From Roseiarcus sp963820095 (GTDB taxonomy: Bacteria > Pseudomonadota > Alphaproteobacteria > Rhizobiales > Beijerinckiaceae), in contig CAWFZA010000021.1 in assembly GCA_963820095.1 (NCBI GenBank), positions 243,173 to 307,172 of the forward strand: a stretch of DNA of 64,000 bases. The letters run 5' to 3'. Below, in pieces: positions 25,765 to 34,706 of the stretch. Position numbers and translations under genes: made by a program. Under the pieces are notes generated by a model. The model saw nothing but the letters and a program-made list of their open reading frames with translations. It was not told the origin of the DNA and searched no databases. Position 1 is the stretch's first letter, and each line of letters begins with the position of its first letter.

Positions 25765-26732
25765 TGATCCTTGGCGCTCTCATGCTCCGCCAGCTTCTTC
25801 ACCGACGCGGAGGCGGTCGGGTAGCGCTTGCCGAATTCGCCGAGCGTAGCGCAGGCTTGGTTGGAATTGCCGAGCGCCGCCAGCGTCTGCCCGAGCCGCA
25901 CCATGCTCTCAGGCGCCCGAGAGGATTTCGAGTAGTCGGTCGTGATCTTCAGATATTGTTCGGCCGCCTCGCGGGGGCGCGAGCGCTGAAGATAGGTCTC
26001 GCCGATATAGAAGAGCGCGTCCGGCGTCAGGCGATGGGCTGGATTGGCGGCGAGAAACGCCTTAAATCCCGTCTCCGCCTCCGGATATTGCCCCGCCTGA
26101 AAGGCTTGCAGCGCGGCGTTGAACTGCTCGCGCGGCTGATCGAGCATCGCAACGCCGGAACCGACGATGGTCGGCCCGCTTGCTGAGGGCGGGGCGGCCG
26201 CTGGTCCTTTGCCGAGCTCGAGCGGCGGCCCGGCTGCGGGCGTCTCACGCGCCAGAGGCGCTGGCGATTCGCGGACGAGCGGCGCGCTCGGCGCGGTGGT
26301 TCCGAGCGGGCGCGGCGCGCCGGGCGCGTTCGGATCGGCGTTGGGATCGAATGCGTCCGACCTCCTGGGTCGTGGAGGGACGTCTGGCTGCGCTGGGGCC
26401 AAGGGCGCTTCGGCGACGTCCGGCTCGGGCGGAGCGCCCTCGGAGCGGTCGCCGAAGCGGTATTCCACATCCTGGCGGAACTTCTGCAACTGCGCCTCGA
26501 GCCGACGCTGCGCGTTCTCCAGTTCCTCGATCCGGCCGTTCGCCTGGCGAAGTTCTTCCTCGAGCCGGTTGATGCGCACCACGAGCCCGGCTGCCTCATC
26601 CGCGGCGCCTGGAATGTCCGCCGGTGGAGGAGGCTGACGGTGGAAAATATCGAACTGCGCCTGAGCTGGCGCCGCAATCGCGAGACAGGCGGCCAGACCG
26701 GCGATGAGGCTAGGGCGAAACGACGAGGTCAC
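25758..26732 (-). CDS. cpoB: Tol-Pal system coordinator CpoB (YbgF)
   Basis: Periplasmic protein that links the Tol-Pal machine with septal peptidoglycan synthesis. The GTG start at 26732 has AGGA 8 nt upstream. The N-terminal signal peptide ends at APAQA-QF. Then come a coiled-coil region (about 45-95, RINRLEEELRQANGRIEELE), a Pro/Ala-rich linker (about 105-200), and TPR repeats (about 215-320) with AFLAANPAHRLTPDALFYIG and YLQRSRPREAAEQYLKI. It overlaps tilS by 7 nt and follows pal by 100 nt. Confidence 0.9.
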   Translation of the reverse strand: MTSSFRPSLIAGLAACLAIAAPAQAQFDIFHRQPPPPADIPGAADEAAGLVVRINRLEEELRQANGRIEELENAQRRLEAQLQKFRQDVEYRFGDRSEGAPPEPDVAEAPLAPAQPDVPPRPRRSDAFDPNADPNAPGAPRPLGTTAPSAPLVRESPAPLARETPAAGPPLELGKGPAAAPPSASGPTIVGSGVAMLDQPREQFNAALQAFQAGQYPEAETGFKAFLAANPAHRLTPDALFYIGETYLQRSRPREAAEQYLKITTDYSKSSRAPESMVRLGQTLAALGNSNQACATLGEFGKRYPTASASVKKLAEHESAKDHC

Positions 26733-26832
26733 TGAAAGTATCCTGATTGCCTTCGCTCAAGCCGTCCATACGCCGGGCATCTGTCGATTTTAAGTCGCGG
26801 CGCGATTGATCGCCGTGGCTTGCACGCGGTCC

Positions 26833-27327
26833 TCAACTGCCGGCCGCCCCGTTGAGCACCGTGACGGCGCGACGGTTCTGAGACCAGCAGGAGATGTCGT
26901 CGCAAACCGCAACCGGCCGCTCTTTGCCGTAGCTGATTGTCCTCATGCGGGAGGCGGAAATTCCCTTGGCGACGAGATAATCGTGCACCGCCTGGGCGCG
27001 TCGCGAACCGAGGGCGAAGTTGTATTCGCGCGTGCCGCGCTCGTCGGCGTGGCCCTCGATCGTGAAGCTGTATTTGTTGTACTGATTGAGCCACGCCGCC
27101 TGTTTGTCGAGCGTAGCCTGGGCGGTCGACGAGAGATCGGTCTGATCGGTGGTGAAGAACACGCGGTCGCCCACGGTCTGATTGAATTCCTGCACGCTGC
27201 CGGGACCCGCAGCGCCATAGCCAGCGGCAAGGTCGTCGGGATTCTTGTGGGCGCACGCGCTAAGGGCGAGGCCGAGCCCGAGGGCCGCAGCCAAAGCAAT
27301 CGCACTCCGGCTCATGTTCGCAAGCAT
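26833..27327 (-). CDS. pal: Peptidoglycan-associated lipoprotein Pal
   Basis: Outer-membrane lipoprotein that binds peptidoglycan and TolB. ATG 27327 is chosen because GGAG lies 8 nt upstream; a second ATG four codons in is possible. The lipobox LSAC marks the acylated Cys at about residue 25. The OmpA-like domain contains FTIEGHADERGTREYNFALG and the R-A-x-x-V-x-x-Y-L motif. Length 164. tolB and tolQRA, which usually precede it, are absent; a plus-strand gene lies upstream instead. Confidence 0.95.
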   Translation of the reverse strand: MLANMSRSAIALAAALGLGLALSACAHKNPDDLAAGYGAAGPGSVQEFNQTVGDRVFFTTDQTDLSSTAQATLDKQAAWLNQYNKYSFTIEGHADERGTREYNFALGSRRAQAVHDYLVAKGISASRMRTISYGKERPVAVCDDISCWSQNRRAVTVLNGAAGS

Positions 27328-27411
27328 GGCTCACGCTCCTGACCACCCCTCGCCCGCCGCGAACTAGCCGCCTCAAGAGTTAACGCAAGGTTCCGACAAG
27401 CTTACCGGTCC

Positions 27412-27440
27412 ATTGCCGGCGGATTGCGAACGGGGGTCAA
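27412..27440 (-). promoter_or_regulatory. Possible promoter of pal-cpoB-tilS
   Basis: On the minus strand TTGACC (27435-27440) and GGCAAT (27412-27417) are 17 nt apart. The -35 box is good and the -10 box weak. It lies about 85 nt before pal, and since no tol gene precedes pal an own promoter is required somewhere here. Confidence 0.4.
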
Positions 27441-27568
27441 CTGGCGCGCAGCGTTAACAGCGGATTAATGGCCATATTGCGGCGCACAACGCCTTGCGCT
27501 CGCCTCGTTTGATCGGCATCATCACGCGCTCGTGAATGCGAGTTGCCGCAGGGATTCACGGGATTCTT

Positions 27569-28153
27569 ATGAGCATGAAGCGCTTTAGGCTGAGACGCTC
27601 GGCTCTACTCGCCCTGGCGATGGTGTTTTTGGTCGTCGCCTGGGTGTGGGACATTCTGGTCGCGGCCGGAGCGACGGTCGCCGGCTTTATCCCTTGGGCG
27701 CGTTTCAAGCGATCCTTCGCCGCGCTGATCGACCGCCTGCCGGCGCCGCTCGTGCTGCTGATTTTCCTCGTCCCGCTTCTGATCGTCGAACCGTTGCTGA
27801 CAGTCGCCACGGTCGCCATCGCCATGGGCTATGTGGTCAGCGGCGCCATCGCCTGGATTGTCTTGAAACTGCTCGCGATCAGCGTGATCCCGGCGATCTT
27901 CGACCTGACGAAGCACAGGCTGATGACCATGCCGTGGTTCGTCCGCGCCTATGAGAAGGTGATGGCGTTTCATCACTATGCGGAGCAGATCGTCGCCCCT
28001 TACAAGCAGGCGGCCGCAGCGGTGCTCCGCCAATGGCGTATGCGCGCCGCCACGGTGACAAGACGCGTCCCCGGCATTGCCCATCTGGCGGCGCGCTTCG
28101 CCGCGCGCAAGCGAGCAAACGGGCGCCCGGCTCCCCGCGGCTTGGAGGGATAG
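27569..28153 (+). CDS. Hypothetical membrane protein
   Basis: I do not recognise a named family. The 194 residues starting at ATG 27569 (MSMKRFRLRRSALLALA) have a basic N-terminus and three probable membrane segments: about 11-35, 65-85 and 85-110 (PLVLLIFLVPLLIVEPLLTV, then GYVVSGAIAWIVLKLLAI). A cytoplasmic-type tail rich in Arg and Ala follows. ATG 27575 is an alternative start. It stands alone between the divergent pal operon and the thiamine operon. Confidence 0.7.
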   Translation: MSMKRFRLRRSALLALAMVFLVVAWVWDILVAAGATVAGFIPWARFKRSFAALIDRLPAPLVLLIFLVPLLIVEPLLTVATVAIAMGYVVSGAIAWIVLKLLAISVIPAIFDLTKHRLMTMPWFVRAYEKVMAFHHYAEQIVAPYKQAAAAVLRQWRMRAATVTRRVPGIAHLAARFAARKRANGRPAPRGLEG

Positions 28154-28256
28154 CGGTTCCACGCCGCTCGACTTCCGCGCGATGGTCGAGAGTGGCGACG
28201 AGACGGCGCCCGTCCCAGGCAATGGGAAAGGCCGCACCGGGTCATGACCCGGAGAG

Positions 28257-28285
28257 TTGACAGCTCAGGCCGCCAGGACCACATT
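28257..28285 (+). promoter_or_regulatory. Promoter of the thiamine operon
   Basis: A perfect TTGACA (28257-28262) is followed after 17 nt by CACATT (28280-28285), a weak -10. The predicted start near 28292 coincides with the first base of the TPP riboswitch, which supports the assignment. Confidence 0.55.
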
Positions 28286-28293
28286 GACCTCGC

Positions 28294-28375
28294 TCGAGGG
28301 GCGTCCCGAACGGGGCTGAGACGGCGATCGGCCGAACCCTTTGAACCTGATCCGGGTCATGCCGGCGAAGGGACG
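28294..28375 (+). promoter_or_regulatory. TPP riboswitch (THI element)
   Basis: The aptamer shows the two hallmark conserved stretches: GGGGCTGAGA (28312-28321) and ACCCTTTGAACCTGATC (28336-28352), then the closing GCCGGCGAAGGGA. It begins with the matching GAGGGGCGTCCC arm. It lies about 70 nt before thiC. Thiamine pyrophosphate binding should shut off the operon, by initiation block or termination; I do not see a clear terminator with a U tract in the remaining 70 nt, so translational control is more likely. Confidence 0.95.
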
Positions 28376-28446
28376 TAGCGGCCGCTCTCCCGATTTTGGT
28401 CCGCTTGGTCCCCGCCGTCATTGACCTGATGCGCGAGGAGACGGCC

Positions 28447-30267
<1,821 letters not shown>

Positions 30268-30271
30268 AGCG

Positions 30272-31241
30272 ATGCGCGCGACTGTCGTTGGCGCTGGCGT
30301 CGTCGGCCTAACGAGCGCGCTCACGCTCGCCGAGCGCGGCGCGCGGGTCACGCTCGTTGAGCGCTCGCGCGAGCTTGGCGGCAACGCGTCCTGGTTGGCG
30401 GGTGGCATGCTTGCGCCGTTCTGCGAGAGCGAAAGCGCGCCGCGGAGTGTTGTCGAGCTCGGCCAAGGCGCGATCGACTGGTGGAGCGCGCGCGTGCCGG
30501 GCGTGGTGCGCGCAGGCACATTGGTCGTCGCGGCGGCGCGCGACTTAGGCGAGATCGACCGCTTCGCCGCGCGGACCTCGGCACATGCGCCTGCGGATGA
30601 AGCGCGGATCGCGGAGCTCGAGCCGGATCTGGCGGGCCGTTTCCGTAAAGGCCTGTTCTTCGCGGACGAAGGCCATCTCGATCCGCGCGTCGCATTGTCG
30701 GCGCTGACCGAGCGCTTGCTGGCCAAAGGCGGCGAGATCCGCTTCGGCGTCGACGGCGAAACGCTTGGCGGCGCGGATGTCGCCATGGACTGCCGCGGGT
30801 GGGCGGCCCGCAGGGCGCTTCCTGAATTGCGGGGCGTGCGTGGGGAGATGATGCGCATTCGCACGTCCGAGGTGACGCTGACGCGCGCGGTGCGTTTTCT
30901 GCATCCTCGCATCCCGCTCTACATCGTCCCGCGCGCGAACAACGAATTCATGATCGGCGCGACGATGATCGAAAGCGCCGAGAAGGGCGCCGTCAGCGTA
31001 CGTTCGGCGATCGAACTCTTGAGCGCGTCCTATGCCCTTCATCCGGCCTTTGGCGAGGCTGAGATCCTCGAGATGGGCGCCGACGTCCGTCCGGCCTTCC
31101 CCGACAACGAACCGCGTAGTCGAGGAGCGCAACGGATCGGATTTTCATCAATGGCCTCTATCGCCACGGCTTCCTGCTTGCGCCCGCTCTCGCCGCGCGA
31201 GCTGCGGCGGGGCGTTCGAGCGGTCGGGAGCGCTGGTATGA
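30272..31241 (+). CDS. thiO: Glycine oxidase ThiO, frame broken near the C-terminus
   Basis: FAD enzyme that oxidises glycine to the imine needed for the thiazole ring. The N-terminus has the dinucleotide fold (VVGAGVVGLTSALTLAERGA). About 275 residues read cleanly to GADVRPAFPDN. Then three frame changes occur in about 100 nt: an extra base around 31105-31117, an extra T in the run 31142-31145, and a missing G in the run 31209-31212. Correcting them gives V-V-E-E-R-N-G-S-D-F-I-N-G-L-Y-R-H-G-F-L-L-A-P-A-L and an end at the TGA that overlaps the thiS ATG (ATGA), as expected. Uncorrected, the frame runs on into thiS and looks like a ThiO-ThiS fusion. The cluster of three could be decay or a poorly sequenced spot. 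Confidence 0.85.
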
Positions 31242-31435
31242 GACTCGTCGTCAATGGCGAACCGCAAGAGCTTCCCGCCGTCACGCTCGCGGATGCTGTA
31301 CAGTCGCTCGACTTCGCCGAGGCCAAAGTCGCGACCGCGCTCAATGGCGAGTTCGTGCCGGCCCGGGCCCGTCAGGCGACGGCGCTCAAGGAGGGCGATC
31401 GGATCGAGATTGTTGCGCCGCGGCAGGGAGGGTAG
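31238..31435 (+). CDS. thiS: Sulfur carrier protein ThiS
   Basis: Ubiquitin-like carrier that delivers sulfur as a C-terminal thiocarboxylate to the thiazole synthase. The 65 residues start MRLVVNGEPQELPAVTLADA, contain ALNGEFVPARARQATALKEGD, and end in the required Gly-Gly. The ATG overlaps the restored thiO stop. In the uncorrected sequence it is in frame with thiO, which is an artefact of the upstream frame breaks. Confidence 0.95.
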   Translation: MRLVVNGEPQELPAVTLADAVQSLDFAEAKVATALNGEFVPARARQATALKEGDRIEIVAPRQGG

Positions 31436-31438
31436 CCC

Positions 31439-31481
31439 TTGCCTCGGACGCTTCGCGCACATATAGTCTAGGCTAGTCTAG
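31439..31481 (+). promoter_or_regulatory. Promoter and operator of the embedded toxin-antitoxin pair
   Basis: TTGCCT (31439-31444) and TATAGT (31462-31467) are exactly 17 nt apart. Overlapping and following the -10 box is the direct repeat TAGTCTAG at 31464-31471 and 31474-31481, which also contains the inverted repeat TCTAG/CTAGA. Such repeats over the -10 box are typical of autoregulated antitoxin promoters. The cassette therefore seems to have its own switch, separate from the riboswitch upstream. Confidence 0.6.
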
Positions 31482-31497
31482 ATCTGGCAGGCAAGCA

Positions 31498-31767
31498 ATG
31501 TGGACGGTCCAGGAAGCGAAATCCAAACTGTCGGAGGTGCTGGACCGCGCCCGCCACGGCGAAGCCCAGGTAATCGGGACGCGCGATCCGTGTGTCGTCA
31601 TCTCAATGGACGAGTATCAGCGTCTAAGCGAGCAGAATGACGAGCCTCATCTGGGGCGGTGGCTTGTCGAGAATCTCCGAGGGGCCGGCGACGTCGAGCC
31701 GCCTTCACGACATGAGGACCGGCCGAGTCCTTTCGAAAAGTGGACGGAAGAGGACTTACGAGGGTGA
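31498..31767 (+). CDS. Type II antitoxin, Phd/YefM family
   Basis: DNA-binding antitoxin expected to neutralise the PIN toxin encoded next to it and repress its own promoter. The 89 residues open with the family's fold (MWTVQEAKSKLSEVLDRARHG, then VISMDEYQRL). A C-terminal tail of about 40 residues, rich in Glu, Arg and Pro, would wrap the toxin. The ATG has GGCAGG upstream; the stop overlaps the toxin GTG (GTGA). It sits between thiS and thiG, an unusual place. Confidence 0.88.
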   Translation: MWTVQEAKSKLSEVLDRARHGEAQVIGTRDPCVVISMDEYQRLSEQNDEPHLGRWLVENLRGAGDVEPPSRHEDRPSPFEKWTEEDLRG

Positions 31768-32183
31768 ACGCCGCGTGGCTGCTTGATACGAATGTGCTGT
31801 CCGAACTGATGCGTCCCAACCCGCACGACAATGTCGTTCGTTTCGTGTCAGGTTTGGAGCGACCCTGCGTCAGCGCAGTCGCTTTCCACGAACTTTTCTT
31901 TGGAGCAGGCCTCCTGCCTGAGGGCGCACGCAGAGCAACGTTGACCCGGCAAATCGAGGCGTTGCGCGCGCGCTTCGAGAAACGGACGGTCGCCATCGAC
32001 GCCGAGGTCGGGTCTCTGTCGGGATGGCTGAGAGCGCGCGCGAAGCGTAGCGGCCGCGATCTGACGCCGCTCGATGCGCTGATCGCCGCTTGCGCGATGC
32101 GGGCTTCGGCGCGGCTCGCGACCCGGAACGTGAAGGATTTTGAGTCGCTGGACCTCGACGTCGTCGATCCCTGGACCGCGTGA
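31764..32183 (+). CDS. vapC: PIN-domain toxin, VapC/FitB type
   Basis: Predicted Mg-dependent endoribonuclease toxin. GTG 31764 is chosen because it overlaps the antitoxin stop and puts the PIN start (NAAWLLDTNVLSELM) at the N-terminus. The acidic residues are all visible: Asp in LLDTN, Glu in FHELFFG, Asp in TPLDALIAA and Asp in TRNVKDF. Length 139, intact. It ends about 30 nt before thiG, so the cassette and thiG are likely on one message. Confidence 0.9.
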   Translation: MNAAWLLDTNVLSELMRPNPHDNVVRFVSGLERPCVSAVAFHELFFGAGLLPEGARRATLTRQIEALRARFEKRTVAIDAEVGSLSGWLRARAKRSGRDLTPLDALIAACAMRASARLATRNVKDFESLDLDVVDPWTA

Positions 32184-32214
32184 CGGCGGCGCGTCAGTGA
32201 CAAAGGCAAGGCCA

Positions 32215-33003
32215 ATGCCCCGGAGCCCCGATTTCACCCTCTACGGCGAAAAATTCAGCTCGCGGCTCATGCTTGGCACGTCGCAATATCCTTCGCCCGC
32301 GATTCTCGCCGAGGCTGCGCGCGAGAGTGGGGCCGAAATCCTTACGGTGTCGCTGCGGCGCGAATCCGCTCGGCTCAAGGAGGGGCAGGATTTCTGGCGG
32401 CTTATCCGCGACATCGGCGCCCGTGTTCTGCCGAACACCGCCGGCTGCTACAGTGTGAAGGAGGCGGTGACGACGGCTGAGATGGCGCGTGAAGTGTTCG
32501 GGACGCCCTGGATCAAGCTCGAGGTCATCGGCGAGGCCGACACGCTGCAGCCCGACGTGTTTGGTCTTGTCGAGGCGGCGCGGATTCTTTCCGCTGACGG
32601 TTTCGAGGTCTTCCCGTATACGACTGAGGACCTCGTCGTCGCCGAGCGGCTGATCGAGGCCGGATGCAAGGCGCTGATGCCGTGGGGCGCGCCCATCGGC
32701 TCCGGCAAGGGGCTCAACAACGTGTTCGGCTTGAGGGCCATGCGCGCACATTTCCCTGATGTTCCGTTGATCGTCGACGCCGGCGTTGGCCTGCCGTCGC
32801 ACGCGGCGGCGGCAATGGAGCTCGGCTATGACGGCGTGCTGCTTAACACGGCCGTCGCCAAGGCGGGCGATCCTGTGGCGATGGCCCGGGCTTTTGGTCG
32901 GGCGATCGAAGCCGGTCGCGCGGCCTTCCTTGCTGGGCCCATGCACCCGCGCGACATGGCGGAGCCCTCGACGCCAGTCGCAGGGAGAGCGGTGTTGACG
33001 TGA
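32215..33003 (+). CDS. thiG: Thiazole synthase ThiG
   Basis: Condenses deoxyxylulose phosphate, dehydroglycine and ThiS-thiocarboxylate into the thiazole phosphate. ATG 32215 (MPRSPDFTLYGEKF) gives 262 residues, normal for the family; the frame is open upstream through the toxin gene end. The Schiff-base Lys is in WIKLEVIGE; the phosphate-binding segments MPWGAPIGSGKGL and VDAGVGLPSHAAAAME are present. Its stop overlaps the thiE start (GTGA). Confidence 0.97.
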   Translation: MPRSPDFTLYGEKFSSRLMLGTSQYPSPAILAEAARESGAEILTVSLRRESARLKEGQDFWRLIRDIGARVLPNTAGCYSVKEAVTTAEMAREVFGTPWIKLEVIGEADTLQPDVFGLVEAARILSADGFEVFPYTTEDLVVAERLIEAGCKALMPWGAPIGSGKGLNNVFGLRAMRAHFPDVPLIVDAGVGLPSHAAAAMELGYDGVLLNTAVAKAGDPVAMARAFGRAIEAGRAAFLAGPMHPRDMAEPSTPVAGRAVLT

Positions 33004-33695
33004 GCGCGTCCTCATCCGGCGCGGAAAGCCCGTCGAAAGACGGGCGTCTTTCGACGCCCTTCCGGCGCCATTTTCTTCCGGAGGGAGAAGGCCGAGACCT
33101 CGACCCCTTCTACCCGATCGTCGACAGCGCCGCCTGGGTCGCGCGCCTCGTCGGCGTCGGCGCCCGTTTCATCCAATTGCGAATCAAGGAGACGGACGAA
33201 GCATCGGTCACGCGCGAGACGCGCCAGGCGCTGGCAATCTGTTCGAAGGCGGCCGCCGTGCTGGTCGTCAACGACTATTGGCGCCTTGCGATCGATGTGC
33301 GCGCTCCTTGGGTGCATCTTGGCCAGGGCGACCTGGATGACGCTGATGTCGGCGCCATCCGCAAGGCCGGCGTGAGGCTCGGCGTCAGCACTCATGACGA
33401 CTCCGAGCTCGAGCGCGCGCTGAAGCTCGAGCCGGATTATGTCGCTCTGGGGCCGATCTATTTCACCCGCCTCAAGGCCATGGCGTTCGCGCCGCAGGGT
33501 CTCGAGCGGATCGGCGAGTGGAAGCGCCGTATTGGCGCGACCCCGCTCGTCGCAATCGGCGGACTGACTGTCGAACGGGCGAAGCTGTGCCTCGCGGCCG
33601 GCGCGGACATTGTTTCCGTCGTCACTGACATCACGCTCAACGCTGATCCGGAGGGGCGCGCGCGCGAATGGGTGGCCGCGACGCGGTTGGCGTGA
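33000..33695 (+). CDS. thiE: Thiamine-phosphate synthase ThiE with repeat-encoded N-terminus
   Basis: Joins the pyrimidine and thiazole moieties to thiamine phosphate. The family sequence starts at about residue 34 (DPFYPIVDSAAWVARLV) and continues through VVNDYWRLAI, LGQGDLD and VAIGGL to the end. The first 33 residues are foreign. GTG 33000, overlapping the thiG stop, is followed by the translated palindromic repeat (SPSKDGRLSTPFRRHF, then LPEGEG). No start codon lies between the repeat and the conserved domain, so the repeat is probably translated. Otherwise intact, 231 residues. The stop overlaps thiD (GTGA). Confidence 0.95.
   Translation: MSASSSGAESPSKDGRLSTPFRRHFLPEGEGRDLDPFYPIVDSAAWVARLVGVGARFIQLRIKETDEASVTRETRQALAICSKAAAVLVVNDYWRLAIDVRAPWVHLGQGDLDDADVGAIRKAGVRLGVSTHDDSELERALKLEPDYVALGPIYFTRLKAMAFAPQGLERIGEWKRRIGATPLVAIGGLTVERAKLCLAAGADIVSVVTDITLNADPEGRAREWVAATRLA
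33028..33091 (+). repeat. Palindromic repeat, copy A, within thiE
   Basis: Two adjoining hairpins, CCCGTC-GAAA-GACGGG (33029-33044) and GGGCGTC-TTTC-GACGCCC (33042-33059), share GGG. A CTTCCGGAGGGAGAAGG stem follows (about 33075-33091). The same hairpin pair occurs at 33994-34026 and 43890-43920. It is read in frame as part of ThiE and lacks the outer CCCCTCTCCC/GGGGAGAGGGG arms of the longer copies, so it is a shortened version. Confidence 0.88.
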
Positions 33696-34648
33696 CTCCG
33701 AGGCTGCCGATCGCGCTGACGATCGCCGGCTCGGATTCGGGCGCCGGCGCCGGCATTCAGGCCGATCTCAAGACCTTCGCGGCGCTCGGCGTCTATGGCG
33801 CAAGCGTGGTGACTGCGCTGACCGCTCAGAATACGCGCGGCGTCCGAACGATCCACTATCCACCGCCTGGAATTGTGGGCGCGCAGATCGAGGCGGTCCT
33901 TGAGGACTTCGCCGTCGCCGCGATTAAGATCGGCATGCTGGGGATGGCGGCGTTTGTCGAAGTGGTGGCGGAAAATCTCCCCTCTCCCCATAGCCCGTCG
34001 AGAGACGGGCGTCCTTCCGAACGCCCTTTGGGGAGAGGGGTTGGGGGTGAGGGTTCGCGCGGTCCGCGCTCCGCGCGAGGTTTGGACCCCTCATCCGACG
34101 CTTCCCGCCACCTTCTCCCGGAGGGAGAAGCGAAAAGGGCCTTCATCGTCTACGATCCAGTGATGGCCGCCTCAACCGGCGATCCGCTGAGCGGAGCGGG
34201 TTTCGTCGAGACGGTCCGGGCGAGCCTGCTGCCGCTCGTCGATTGCTTGACGCCAAACCTTGCCGAGGCCGCGAGCCTGCTCGGGGAGCCGATCGCGCGG
34301 AGCGAAGCGGATATGGCGCGCCAGGGCGAGGCGCTGCTCAAGCTTGGCCCGCGCGCGGTTCTGATGAAGGGCGGGCATCTCGAAGGCGAAGAAGCGATCG
34401 ACCTTCTGGTGACGAGGGACGCCATTGATCGCTTCGCGGCGCCGAGGCTTCTCTCCAAGAATTTGCATGGAACCGGCTGCACCCTCTCGAGCGCTATCGC
34501 CGCCAACATCGTTCTTGGAGTGCCGCTGCCGGAGGCAGTGGGGGCGGCCAAGACTTTCGTGCGCCAAGCGATCGAGCGTGGCCGGGACGTGTCGCTGGGC
34601 GCGGGAGCCGGGCCGCTGGTCCAGCGCGAGCTCCATTCGAAACTCTGA
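33692..34648 (+). CDS. thiD: Hydroxymethylpyrimidine (phosphate) kinase ThiD with in-frame repeat insertion
   Basis: Phosphorylates HMP and HMP-P for thiamine synthesis. GTG 33692 overlaps the thiE stop and leads directly into PRLPIALTIAGSDSGAGAGI, the family start. The conserved GMLGMAAFVEVVAENL (about 85-95) is separated from IVYDPVMAASTGDPLS by about 51 residues encoded by a palindromic repeat; most ThiD proteins have only a short loop here. Downstream KGGHLEG, and GTGCTLSSAIAAN with the anion-hole GTGC motif, are intact. Length 318 against about 266 usual. The insertion is a multiple of three and lacks stop codons, so an active enzyme with a surface loop is plausible. Confidence 0.95.
   Translation: MTPRLPIALTIAGSDSGAGAGIQADLKTFAALGVYGASVVTALTAQNTRGVRTIHYPPPGIVGAQIEAVLEDFAVAAIKIGMLGMAAFVEVVAENLPSPHSPSRDGRPSERPLGRGVGGEGSRGPRSARGLDPSSDASRHLLPEGEAKRAFIVYDPVMAASTGDPLSGAGFVETVRASLLPLVDCLTPNLAEAASLLGEPIARSEADMARQGEALLKLGPRAVLMKGGHLEGEEAIDLLVTRDAIDRFAAPRLLSKNLHGTGCTLSSAIAANIVLGVPLPEAVGAAKTFVRQAIERGRDVSLGAGAGPLVQRELHSKL
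33978..34130 (+). repeat. Palindromic repeat, copy B, inserted in thiD
   Basis: A 153-nt (51-codon) element. The outer arms are CCCCTCTCCCCA (33979-33990) and TGGGGAGAGGGG (34029-34040). Inside them are the hairpins CCCGTC-GAGA-GACGGG (33994-34009) and GGGCGT...ACGCCC (34007-34026). A GC-rich spacer follows and then a CTTCTCCC-GGA-GGGAGAAG hairpin (34112-34130). It is read in the same frame as copy A (P-S-R-D-G-R, later L-P-E-G-E). The second hairpin loop differs from copies A and C. Confidence 0.9.
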
Positions 34649-34706
34649 CGCAATCGATCCGTATTCGCGGTAGTCTCAACCTTCTCGCGAACGGAATTGG
34701 GCGGAC

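Noticed and set aside
30272..31435. Apparent ThiO-ThiS fusion protein
   Set aside because: The middle part does not match ThiO in that frame; three frame corrections restore two separate overlapping genes.
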